Part shown: positions 55,640 through 64,000 of the stretch, one piece after another | How the letters are laid out: the number at the start of each line of letters is the position of its first letter | How positions within the stretch are numbered: position 1 is the stretch's first letter | DNA from: Papilionanthe hookeriana x Papilionanthe teres | Taxonomy: Eukaryota; Streptophyta; Magnoliopsida; Asparagales; Orchidaceae | DNA: 64,000 nt | Assembly: GCA_022702705.1 (NCBI GenBank) | Contig: CM040434.1 | Coordinates: 20,875,771-20,939,770, forward strand | Direction of reading: 5' to 3' | Position numbers and translations under genes: made by a program | The notes under the pieces: generated by a model | The model's database searches: none | The model's input: the letters and a program-made list of their open reading frames with translations, nothing else | Told to the model about the DNA's origin: nothing

Positions 55640-56954
55640 GCATTCCATTGTTAAAGAAAGGAATGTTCCATGGTATGCGAGACATAGTAAACTTTATTGT
55701 TAATAATATTATACCCTATGGTTTGACATATCATGAAAAGAAGAAATTTACGTTCGATGCTAAGAATTATTTTTTGGATGACCCATTTTTATATAAACAA
55801 GGAAAGGATCTTATAATTCGAAGATGTGTACCTTTGGAAGAGACTTATGAAATTATTCAAAAATGTCATGATTCTGATTATGGGGGACATTTTGGAAGTG
55901 ATAAAACTGCATATAAAATATTACAATCAAGATTTTATTGGCCTACAATTTTAAGGATGTGAATGATTATATTAAAAATTGTGATAGATGTCAGCGTGTA
56001 GGCAATATTTCAAGAAATGAGATGCCCCTCCATTATATGTTGGAAGTTGAAATATTTGATGTTTGGGGATTAGATTTTATGGGACCATTTACACCATCAT
56101 TCGGAAATGTGTATATTTTGATAGCAGTAGATTATGTTTCCAAATGGATTGAAGTTATTGCTTTACCTCGATGTGATGCTCAAAGTGTTGCAAAGTTTTT
56201 AGAAAAGAATATATTTTGCAGATTTGGAATACCAAGAGTAATCATAACTGATGGAGGAAGTCATTTTAGAAATGCGATTATTGGGAAGTTAGCAAAGAAA
56301 TATCATATTAATCATCGCATTGCTACTACTTATCATCTGCAGACAAGTGGTTTGGTTGAATTATCCAATCGTGAAATTAAAAGAATATTGGAAAAAGCTG
56401 TTAATCCAAATAGAAAGGATTGGTCCATTAAACTAGATTATGCTTTGTGGGCCTATAGGACCGCTTACAGAACATCTATAGGAATGTCCCCATATAGGCT
56501 GATTTTTGGAAAAGCTTGTCATTTACCTTTTGAACTTGAGCATAAAGCTTATTGGGCTATTAAAGAGTTCAATTATAATTTGAAAGATGCTGCTGAAAAA
56601 AGATTATTGCAATTGAATGAGCTTGAAGAAATAAGGAATGAATCTTATGAAAATGCTAAGATTTATAAGGAAAAGATGAAGTTATGGCATGATCGGAAGA
56701 TTCTTACCAAAAATCTTGTACCAGGACAACAAGTTTTGTTGTATAATGCTAGATTGAGAATATTTTCTGGAAAACTTAAGTCCAGGTGGATGGGTTCATT
56801 CATTGTGATAAAAGTTTATTCTTATGGAGTTGTAGATATTCAAGATCCTAAGACTGGAAAAATATTTAAAGTTAACGGACATAGACTTAAACCATATTTT
56901 TCAGTCAATAAATCTAAATCTGATGAGAATTTAATGTTGGGTCACTTAGAATGA
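55640..56954 (+). pseudogene. Athila integrase (AthE), core intact
   Basis: Zinc region: CHDSDYGGHFGSDKTAYKIL (55864-55923), frame shift near 55945, then NCDRCQRVGNIS. Core frame 55938-56954: WGLDFMGPFTPSFGN (Asp), VIITDGGSHFRNAIIGKL (Asp), TTYHLQTSGLVELSNREIKR (Glu; usually YHPQTSG, here Pro to Leu), then AYRTAYRTSIGMSPYRLIFG and SRWMGSFIVIKVYSYGVVDI (GPY/F site reads GSF). It ends LMLGHLE at 56951. Two small frameshifts, before and within the zinc region, make it pseudo. Confidence 0.88.
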
Positions 56955-56965
56955 GTTCTGGGTAT

Positions 56966-57019
56966 GTCAGGCTGAAGACGTTAAAACAAGCGCTTTGTGG
57001 GAGGCAACCCATATTTATC
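56966..57019 (+). promoter_or_regulatory. conserved hairpin block after integrase (AthE)
   Basis: gtcaggctgaagacgttaaa, then acaagcgctttgtgggaggc and aacccatattta. Stem TGTGGG-aggcaa-CCCATA with one G-U type pair. It starts 12 bases after the integrase stop. Confidence 0.75.
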
Positions 57020-57200
57020 GGTGTGTTTTGCTTTATGTCTGTTTTGTGTGTTTTGTTTGCTTTATTTGGTTTGTTTTTATGTCTTTAATGGTAGTAATTT
57101 GGAGTTTTTAAACTTAAGTAGAGTTTATTCGACCTTAATTGATAATTTAGTGAAGTCAGAATGAAAATTTGGACACTTAGCGGACCTGTGCTAAAATGTG

Positions 57201-57370
57201 CACTGGCGGCTAAGCGCCGACTAGTTAGCGTTTAGGCGCCACAGTTATAAAAAAAACTTGAAAAATGTGGATCTAGAAGCCTAGATCGTGGGGGAGAAGT
57301 TATGGGAGTTATTTAGAAGATTCTAAACGTCTAGGGATATATTCTAGCATCTCCCAAGTCTATAAAAAGG
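57201..57370 (+). promoter_or_regulatory. candidate internal promoter of the AthE short ORF
   Basis: GC-rich module cactggcggctaagcgccga, then tttaggcgccacagttataa (57201-57250), a copy of the LTR block at 49876-49925. It is followed by a consensus box tctataaaaagg at 57359-57370, 78 bases before the ATG at 57448. Confidence 0.55.
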
Positions 57371-57447
57371 ACTAGACATGATTGAAACACTTACCCTAAG
57401 TCCAAATTTCATTTCTGAAGTCTAAGAAGAAAATTTTGAAGAGCACC

Positions 57448-57846
57448 ATGTCTTCCTGGGAGAACGAGATGAAGAAGAAGCAAGATTCTGATAAAAGTAA
57501 TTTCATTATTGATAGTGCTAAGGAGTTATTTAATGGATATCTGGCTATTAGTATTCAAGGTATAGCAGAGATGATTGCAAAAATTGAAGCCCGAGTGACT
57601 TCAATAGAAGCAAAAATCAATGATATTACCTTACATCTGGATCACATGGGATGGCAACTCAAGATGCAATTCAATCATTCGAGGTATGTGGAAGAAATAG
57701 ATAAAGCGATGTTCGTGAAAAGTAAATGGATTGAAGAAGATGATATAAGAATGAGCAATGATCGCCCGTTCTATCAAATCTACATTCTTGAAGGGTCAAA
57801 TGAGAATAATAGTGGTCCTGGTTATATTCCGCCTAATGGAGAGTGA
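57448..57846 (+). CDS. short coiled-coil ORF of AthE, about 132 residues, function unknown
   Basis: Open from ATG 57448 (MSSWENEMKKKQDSDKSNF; an in-frame upstream ATG at 57436 is possible, but the context caccATGtct favours 57448). Residues 25-80 look helical and coiled (IQGIAEMIAKIEARVTSIEA), then LHLDHMGWQLKMQFNHSRYV and SKWIEEDD...RPFYQIYIL. It is the counterpart of the AthB ORF at 29279-29626, with the same order and the same W-I-(E/D)-E signature. The same signature ends the AthD env-like region. No enzyme motif, no transmembrane segment. It is intact although pol is broken. Confidence 0.6.
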   Translation: MSSWENEMKKKQDSDKSNFIIDSAKELFNGYLAISIQGIAEMIAKIEARVTSIEAKINDITLHLDHMGWQLKMQFNHSRYVEEIDKAMFVKSKWIEEDDIRMSNDRPFYQIYILEGSNENNSGPGYIPPNGE

Positions 57847-58240
57847 AATTAAATGTGTTTTGTTTGTATCTGTTTAGTGTCTTAATGTGTTATGTTAGTG
57901 TTCTTGTGAGTTCATGTTTGGAGTGTTTAGTATTTTTATATATGCCTGATGATGTGTTGGGTACATCTTAGAGATGGACACTTATCAGTTTAAGATTATA
58001 GTGTCTTGTATTTTGAGAATTTTATCCTTTATGTTTGGATAGAAATTCTAGTGTTGTATTAAATGTTACGTTTATTTGAATATAAGTTTGTGTTTTGTGA
58101 AATTTGTGTGGAATCAATAGTTATTAAACTTTGATTTGGAGTATTAGAGGACTTATGTGGGAGAATTAATTATTGTGGACTAATTAAGGGTAATTAACAA
58201 AGTGATTTAGTGCTTATACCTTAATTATAAAAATTTGGGT
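57847..58240. other. spacer between the two 3' ORFs of AthE
   Basis: T/G-rich on the plus strand (tgtgttttgtttg, gtgttatgttagtg), no gene. It probably holds the 3' end signals of the short ORF transcript, but none can be assigned. Confidence 0.4.
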
Positions 58241-58321
58241 ACTGGCGGTTAAGCGCCAGAATGCCGGCGCTTATGTGCCAAATTTCGCGGCCAAGCGCCG
58301 ATAGTTTGAGGTTAGGCGCCA
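58241..58321 (+). promoter_or_regulatory. GC-rich hairpin modules upstream of the AthE env-like gene
   Basis: actggcggttaagcgccaga, atgccggcgcttatgtgcca, then a second pair ggccaagcgccg...gaggttaggcgccag. The same motif type as in the LTR and before the short ORF. No clear TATA box follows, unlike in AthB. Confidence 0.5.
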
Positions 58322-58488
58322 GTTCGTGAAAATTGATTCCTGAAAGTTAAAAACTCAAAAATTGTCATTTTCAACCGTCCCATCGTCTTCAACCTTTGCT
58401 TTACCGTGAAAGAGGAGCCTAGGGTATCATATTGTGGATCATTTAAGAGCCGATCTCAACAAAAATTATTAGATTTGGATTTCTTGAG

Positions 58489-58695
58489 GTAAGAGCACTA
58501 CTCCTAATAAAAAATTTTAATTTTCACCATGTATTTTGAGTACATTATGGAAAATCTTAAAATCACTATTCATGGTGAAAATTAGAGGAAAAGCTTGATA
58601 AATTGGTTGGATTTAGTGAAAATATCTTTTGGAATATAATTTAGCAAGTTTAGTTTGATTTTGAAATTTATGGTGAATTTTTCGTGAATTTTTAG
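58489..58695 (+). other. probable 5'UTR intron of the AthE env-like gene
   Basis: Donor tcttgag|gtaagagc (58488/58489), a strong plant match. Acceptor gtgaatttttag|agATGG (AG at 58694-58695). 207 nt, AT-rich. AthB has a 199-nt equivalent at the same position relative to its ATG, and the exon ends gatttcttgag / gatttcttcgtctcaag look homologous. Confidence 0.6.
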
Positions 58696-58697
58696 AG

Positions 58698-59846
58698 ATG
58701 GCTCCAAAGTTAAAGCATGCTTGAGATAAGATGAAGTTTGATTCTGACAAATTTGTTAGTTTGAGGGCTGAGGAACGAAACTTCGATGCATTGCAATCAC
58801 GTAAGTTGATTCCTGAGTGAGTGTTTAGTAAGACAGGAGAGGTGATTGAAGATATGATTGCAAGAAGAAACTGACAGAATTACTATTGCTTCTCCGTTGT
58901 TGCTGTTGTTTCTGTGGTAAGAGAATTTTATGCAAATTTACCTGCTGCAGAGGAAAATTAGGTGATGGTTAGGAGGCATGAAGTAAACTTTTCTTCGAGT
59001 GCAATCAATACCTTTTATGGACTACCTCCTGATATGTTTTGTTTTTATTCTAACTACCATCCTTCGGAAGGATAATTAGATGAGATTATGGAGTTTCTGA
59101 CTGATGGAAGAGGATTATGGAAAATTACAAATGATAGAAGAGTGAACTTTCCTGCTTCCAAATTGAATGTCATTTCTAAGGCATGGCATTATTTTATCTC
59201 ATCTAAATTGTTACCTTCAAGTCACACTAGTGAAGTGACGAGAGAAAGAGCAGTGTTGAACCATTGTATTCAGCATGGGAAGCCGATTGATATTGGAAGT
59301 ATAATTTATTATTATGTTTTGAACTGTGCTAGATCAACCACGACTGTAGGTATGGGATTTCCTTCCTTGATTCATTCACTTTGTGAAATATCTGAAGTAA
59401 AGTTTGAAACCTGGGAAGAGGTACTTCAGCCATTGAGACCAATTACTAGTGTAAACGTTGGTGCTTACACTGTACATTCAGAGTTTGGTTGGAGAGGAGG
59501 ATTTGTTAGGGCTTCTACTGCTTTTGCTTCTGTTGCTTCTACTTCTCGTGCTTCTACTTCACGTGCTTCGTCATCTACTGATTCACAGACTGGTTTATTA
59601 AGAAAGATTTTGAAAAAAGTGAGTCTTACTCGAGAGCATGTGAGAGATATGGATGGTAAGCTGGATAATGTTGAGAGATATATTGTAAAACATGATGAAT
59701 ATGAGGAGAATTATCAGCAATATTTGGATAGACTAATTAGAGGAGATCAGAGTGCTGAGATGCCACCTCATCCATTTTATATACCTTATGTGTCATCCAG
59801 AGATTGGAACGAGCAAGATGATGATGATGATGAGGATGAAGAGTAG
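58698..59846 (+). pseudogene. env-like / 'putative plant transposon protein' ORF of AthE
   Basis: Start ATGGCTCC at 58698, right after the acceptor, as in AthB. The first 390 bases have stops (e.g. in KHA-stop-DKMKFDS, LIPE-stop-VFS) and are otherwise readable (VVAVVSVVREFYANLPAAEE). From 59088 the frame is open for 252 codons: SKLNVISKAWHYFISSKLLP, HCIQHGKPIDIGSIIYYYVL and TVGMGFPSLIHSLCEISEV. An S/A/T-rich repeat follows (ASTSRASTSRASSS, 59535-59580), then a coiled-coil-like segment (VRDMDGKLDNVERYIVKHDE), HPFYIPYV and an acidic D/E tail. Position and family resemble the Athila/Calypso env-like gene. I see no signal peptide or clear membrane span, so an envelope role is not supported by sequence. 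Confidence 0.78.
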
Positions 59847-60465
59847 TTGTATGTGTGTTTGTTTTAGTTATTGTGTTGTGTTTTTGTATGCTTCATCTAA
59901 TATTTTGTTTGATAATTGTATTGTGATGTAAACCTTGATAGTATGCAGATTGTAGTTGTACTATTTATACGTTATGCATATTCAAGTATTGTTGTTGTTT
60001 TATTATGGATTTATATGTTGCTGTGTGGTAGTGTGTAATTGTAAATGTTTTTTATGTGTATGTTATGTCAGAGTTTTTAATAGTGTGTACTTTAATTCAA
60101 AAACTGTTAGGAGATTATAAACCACTATTAGGAACTTCTACTTAGGAAAACTACATGTTTAAAATTCTTCAAATTCCACTATTATTTGTTATCTCTATCA
60201 GTGTTTTATTTTAGTTGGTGTGTATTTGTTTTGAAAACCTCCACTACTGTAGAAGTCTTCTAAAATTTTTACTTTTCTTATTATAAAAAGAATAAAAAAA
60301 TGTTTTGAAAAACTAAATTTGATTTCATGTTACTCCTGTTATTTAAATTGTTATACTTGCATATTAGGATATTAAAAATTCCTGCAAGCATGTTATGTCA
60401 GTTTTTAATTTTTTACCCCTGTATCATTCCTTATGCTTAAATGTTTTATCTTAATTAAAATTTTA

Positions 60466-60486
60466 AAGTTTGGGGGGGGAGGATTT
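60466..60486 (+). other. second, internal polypurine tract of AthE
   Basis: aagtttggggggggaggatttt. It lies about 0.9 kb before the LTR, at the same relative place as 26855-26871 in AthB. The G run (eight or more) is longer than in the terminal tract. Confidence 0.55.
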
Positions 60487-61339
60487 TAAAAACAAAGATT
60501 TTCAAAAACCTATAATATTATTTGATTCTCAAGAATACTTAAAATAAATCTTATTTTTGATTGAGAACAATTATGTACATGAAGTTATATTAGGGGAATA
60601 AAATTTTGAATATAGAAATGAATAAAAGAATTAAGTTAAAATTTATAGTAATCATGAAAAACTTAAAGTTAAAATTTTCTTAATGAAGAGGTGTTAAATA
60701 AATTTAAACTATCTTTTAGTAAGAAATTTTGTATTTTTGGATAAATAGAAGATTTGATTTTTATTCTTCAAAGCTTAAATTTATTTTATTGAAGAGTAAT
60801 TTTCAAATACTATTATTATGATTTTTAAGTGAAAGGTGTATATCTAACCTTTATTTTAAATGGAAGGGTAGAATTCAAAATCATTAAAGGCCTATCCAGA
60901 TATAGTAATCCTTACCTTATAAAAAAAAGAGAAGAGAAAAAGTGAAAAATAGTATATGAAAAGGGAGGAGAAGCTTGAGGATTTAAGGGCCTAATCAAAA
61001 ATTGGTTTCATACCTAAAGTTTAAGATATAAGATCAGAGAAAATCTAAAGCTAAAAGTTGTAATATAGTAAGTAAAACTATTTTTCAAATAAAGATTTTT
61101 AAGTCAGAAAAATAAATGTTTGAATCTTATATTTTGAAAAATCTACAAATATTTCGGAAATAGATAGAGACTTATATTTATCATTTTCTTTTACTTAAGA
61201 ACTTTCTAAACTTTAAGTTAGTTTTAATTATTAAAATTTTTTCTAAATTGGACTATTCCATTTCTAGAACAAAATTTTGTTATCTTCCTAAGAAACTCAT
61301 TACATAATTTGCATGCTAAAATGTTTTATGAGATTAACT

Positions 61340-61379
61340 GTCACTTGAGGACAAGTAACATTTTAAGTTTGAGGGATTT
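61340..61379 (+). other. hairpin and polypurine tract before the AthE 3' LTR
   Basis: GTCACTT-gaggac-AAGTAAC (61340-61359, one mismatch in a 7-bp stem), then aagtttgagggatttt (61364-61379) adjoining the LTR start. Confidence 0.7.
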
Positions 61380-63188
61380 TGATACACCTAAAATATATAG
61401 TATTTTTATGCACATTTTTATACTTATTTTTAATGATATTGCACTTTAATGGAAGGTATTTTGTGTTTTTCTTGCAGGTATGATGAAAATAGATGGTCAT
61501 GATGAAATGAGCAAAATTGTATCAAATTTGGACCAAAAACTGAAAAATAAAAAATTTGACACTGGCGGCTAAGCGCCGCTGGGCCTGGCGCTTAGCCTCC
61601 ACGGTTATAAATAGAACTTTAATTAGATTTGGCACCAAATTCAAAAGGGAATGGATGCAACTCTTGGTGGTAACGTCCATAACTTCCTTTGGGCGGCAAA
61701 TTTGAATGAAGGGGTGCGTTCCTTAGTAGATACATCGAATCCGGACACATTTTGAAGAGACACCAAGGCACCTTTTGGTTCACTATTTAAAGAGAGTCCT
61801 AGAAGTGAAGAAGTGAAGAATTGAAGAGGCTCTTCACTGTATTTCGATGAGTGGAATTTAGGAGATTCTTCCACTGCATTTTAAGTTTTTATTTAGAGTA
61901 GAAGTAGAGAGTAGAAAGGAGAAAAGGGTCAGAGTTAAGAGTTCTTCTCCTACTTCTTTTCTTTCTTTTAGTTTAGTTTTTATTGAAGTCCGAAGTACGT
62001 ATTCGAGTCATCGGAGTTTGGAGACTTGCTCTGAGGAGTGGTTTAGCGAAGAGTCAAAGTTTCAGAGGAACTTCCTTAGTCTTGTGGAAAGGATTTTCAG
62101 ATAAGTGTTTTCTTTTATTTTGTTTATTAATACTTGCTTTCGTTTATTATTATTCTTATCGTTTTTAATTTCAAATCAATGTGTTTTTATATTTTTTCAA
62201 TGCATTTTGAGTAGTTTACTTTATCTTTTTCTTTCTTAAAATGGAGAAGTAATTAATTTAGAGAGAATTGTTGTGAAAAGTATCAGTGTTTAAAAGTTGG
62301 AAGAAGTTGTGAAGATTGATTCTGAGAACTTTGTTTACTTCTTAATTTGGCCTATTAAGTTGTAAAATTTCTAGAGATTATGTAAGATCCAATGTTATAT
62401 TATCTCATTAAAGTTAGTAGGAATCACATGCAATTATATGGGTGAGAACTGTAGTCCATATAAGTGAATGTAATATTAGAAGATCTTTTTTATAGAAGGG
62501 AGTAAAATTAGAGGATTTTAGAGTGACGAGCTAAAACCCCCTAATTTGGTTTGAAGTTTTGAGTTTTGTTATGAGAAGTTAGCCCCCAGGTTGTGAGAAT
62601 CGAGGGAACTCTAGAGTGAGAGACTGGTATCTTCCCTGCCTAACCATGTTCAAAATAATATAAATTTCAAATTAACCTATGTTCTTTATAGAACCATGTA
62701 AGGGTAAAGAACACATTTGCTTCTATTTGTCACAACAAAATTTAAATACTTCCACAACAATACTTTAAAAATTATTACTACTTCATGAAAGGAAAGAAAA
62801 AGATATTTTAGTTAATAGTATTTTTACATCGAGTGTTATTAGTTATTGAAGTCTTTACTTTCATTGCTTAGCATTTTATTAAGAAAATTTCAAAAGACAA
62901 ATCAACTTTCTAAAACTTTTCAAAATCAAGACATACTATTTCAAAAACAATTAAAGAAAGTAAAAAGACAATTTTCTAAATTCCTTTAAAGATTTTCAAC
63001 TTTTCCCTGTGGGTTTGATATCTCGGGGCTTAATTAGAAAGTCCTATATTACTTGATAAACGATACGTATACTTGCGTAGTATCCCATATTATAAAATCA
63101 TAATTTTCATATTTTAAATCATTAACGCACTTTTATCCAGCGAAGTCAAGTTTTTGGCAACCGTTGCACTTATATCTATCGGGGATCA
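61380..63188 (+). repeat. 3' LTR of AthE
   Basis: tgatacacc... to ...tcggggatca, 1809 bases, same parts as the 5' LTR. GC module 61560-61602 and ttataaat (61605-61612). It ends with the decoy primer-site copy (63129-63167) and is followed by the right target duplication gcctg. Confidence 0.93.
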
Positions 63189-63454
63189 GCCTGATTGTTC
63201 ATGGATCAATTTATGGGCTTGGACATCCTTCAACAATTTTTGCACTATGCAGTCAGTACCAAGTTTCATATGAAGCACAGGAAAAGGTATCGTTGCCTTG
63301 GAAACACTTAGATCCAACTGATATGTTTCCTACTCTGGATAACGATAATGAAACAACCATTATTACGGATCAAGCATCTCAAAATTCTCTTTCAATCAGA
63401 CCATTTACTGATAAAACAAATCTGATCATACGGAAACTCAACGGATTGGAATAA
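63189..63454 (+). pseudogene. env-like ORF of AthD, C-terminal part after AthE
   Basis: It begins in the duplicated gcctg and continues the frame left at 49692: IVHGSIYGLGHPSTIFALCS, matching the G-(F/H)-P-S-L/T-I-(Y/H)SLC segment of AthB and AthE. It ends at 63452. The open frame seems to begin upstream at 63164 only because the LTR end happens to be open. Confidence 0.8.
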
Positions 63455-63467
63455 AGAGGTACAAAAC

Positions 63468-63710
63468 GTGATGAATTCAATTAATAACATCTCTGATTTA
63501 TTTGATCATATTGATTGGAAGATGAAGGAACACTTCAATCATTCTGGACATCTTGAGGCTAGTTTCATACGGATTTTGAGAAAGAAAGGATGGATTGAAG
63601 AAGATTCTACAGAAGAATTTCCTTACAGGCCTTTCTACAATCTATACGTTCATTTATTTTCTATCGGAGATATTAAAGATGAGTTTAGTACAGACCCTGA
63701 CGAGTAGAAG
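63468..63710 (+). pseudogene. C-terminal coiled-coil segment of the AthD 3' ORF
   Basis: Separated from the env-like part by a stop/frame change at 63452-63468. INNISDLFDHIDWKMKEHFN, HSGHLEASFIRILRKKGWIE and EFPYRPFYNLYVHLF. The W-I-E-E-D...RPFY pattern is that of the short ORFs of AthB and AthE, and a weaker form (HPFYIPYV) ends the AthE env-like protein. Confidence 0.6.
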
Positions 63711-64000
63711 ACATTATGTGTTGAGTTAGTTTGAATTTACTTTTTATGTAATTTGCACTTTTGATATTTTAGATTTTAAATTTGATCTCAGTATAGATGA
63801 GATTATGTGTTGTTTTTTTATATTCAGCGTTTTGAGTATTGTGGTTTGGATTGCGACGCTGAATTTGGTGTGTTAAGTTTGTAAAATCACCTTGTTAGTA
63901 ATGTGGTGTATGAATATTGTAAACACTTGGATTTTATATAAAATTTGTGATGTTTTGTGTTGTGTGAATTTAATTGAGTTAAAATAGTATCTAATCACGT
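63711..64000. other. start of the AthD 3' untranslated region
   Basis: T/G-rich on plus (tgtgttgagttagtttg, ttgtgatgttttgtgttg), like 57847-58150 and 59847-60080 of AthE. No gene. The AthD 3' LTR should lie to the right of the window. Confidence 0.5.

Larger units (their letters stand above)
59847..61379. other. 3' untranslated region of AthE with two polypurine tracts
   Basis: AT-rich, no gene. It contains an internal purine tract (60466-60482), matching segments of AthB 3' UTR (gcctatccagatatagtaatcctta at 60891 versus the complement of 26440-26465), a hairpin (61340-61359) and the LTR-adjacent polypurine tract. Confidence 0.6.
49693..63188 (+). mobile_element. AthE: complete Athila element nested in AthD
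   Basis: LTRs 49693-51500 and 61380-63188 (1808 and 1809 bases), a 5-bp target duplication, primer site, gag, PR, RT, RH, IN, conserved hairpin, short coiled-coil ORF, env-like ORF, two polypurine tracts. LTRs differ by a few bases per hundred by eye, more than those of AthB, so AthE inserted before AthB. Gag is almost intact; pol carries a few frameshifts and the env-like gene a few stops. Confidence 0.95.
41664..64000 (+). mobile_element. AthD: old Athila element, interrupted by AthE, right end outside the window
   Basis: 5' LTR 41664-43138, primer site, gag, PR, RT, RH, IN, conserved hairpin, GC-rich modules, and an env-like ORF that is split at 49692 by AthE and resumes at 63189. The 3' LTR is not in the window. 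Many stops, and no closely matching LTR, make it the oldest of the LTR-bearing copies after AthC. It is itself inserted in the integrase of AthC. Confidence 0.9.

Overview
The window is repeat-rich DNA from a flowering plant. It is AT-rich, has no recognisable free-standing host gene, and is built almost entirely from long Ty3/gypsy LTR retrotransposons of two plant lineages, many inserted into one another. This is typical of pericentromeric or other heterochromatic DNA. The species cannot be told from the sequence. No rRNA, tRNA or bacterial genes were seen.

Layout. (1) 1-673 is the end of an Athila-type LTR on the minus strand. (2) About 893-13075, plus strand, is a decayed Tat-lineage element (call it T). 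It carries a degenerate pre-gag region, gag, protease, reverse transcriptase, RNase H, a second RNase H and integrase. Downstream of integrase it has an extra reading frame with an AlkB/ALKBH9-like 2-oxoglutarate dioxygenase domain, then a 3' noncoding region with an ~88-bp minisatellite. (3) 13076-24172 plus 37440-38606 is non-coding repeat DNA: two tandem copies of a TATA-containing module (A, A') and two tandem copies of another module (B, B'). I infer that these are parts of a very long, internally duplicated Tat-type LTR. (4) 24176-37439, minus strand, is an Athila element (AthB) with both LTRs, inserted into copy B'. (5) 38607-41663 is a truncated Athila pol fragment (AthC). (6) From 41664 to beyond the window end is an old Athila element (AthD). 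(7) 49693-63188 is a further complete Athila element (AthE), inserted in the env-like ORF of AthD with a clear 5-bp target duplication (gcctg).

How the parts work together. In each Athila element the LTR drives a gag-pol transcript (gag, PR, RT, RH, IN), with a tRNA-Asp-like primer site at its start. Downstream of pol, AthB and AthE carry two further ORFs: a short coiled-coil ORF and an env-like/'putative plant transposon protein' ORF. Both sit behind GC-rich modules also found in the LTR. The short ORF has a TATA box about 90 bp before its ATG, and the env-like ORF has what looks like a ~200-nt 5'UTR intron ending at its ATG. This suggests that the 3' ORFs are separate transcription units rather than readthrough products. 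All pol genes contain stops or frameshifts, so none of the elements looks autonomous.

The observations most worth following are the AlkB-like domain inside the Tat element, the repeated promoter/intron architecture of the Athila 3' genes, a strongly conserved hairpin just after the integrase stop in three diverged elements, and a duplicated primer-binding site at the LTR end of AthE. Boundaries of T and of the A/B modules are uncertain. Statements on homology come from reading the sequence by eye and from family knowledge, not from searches.
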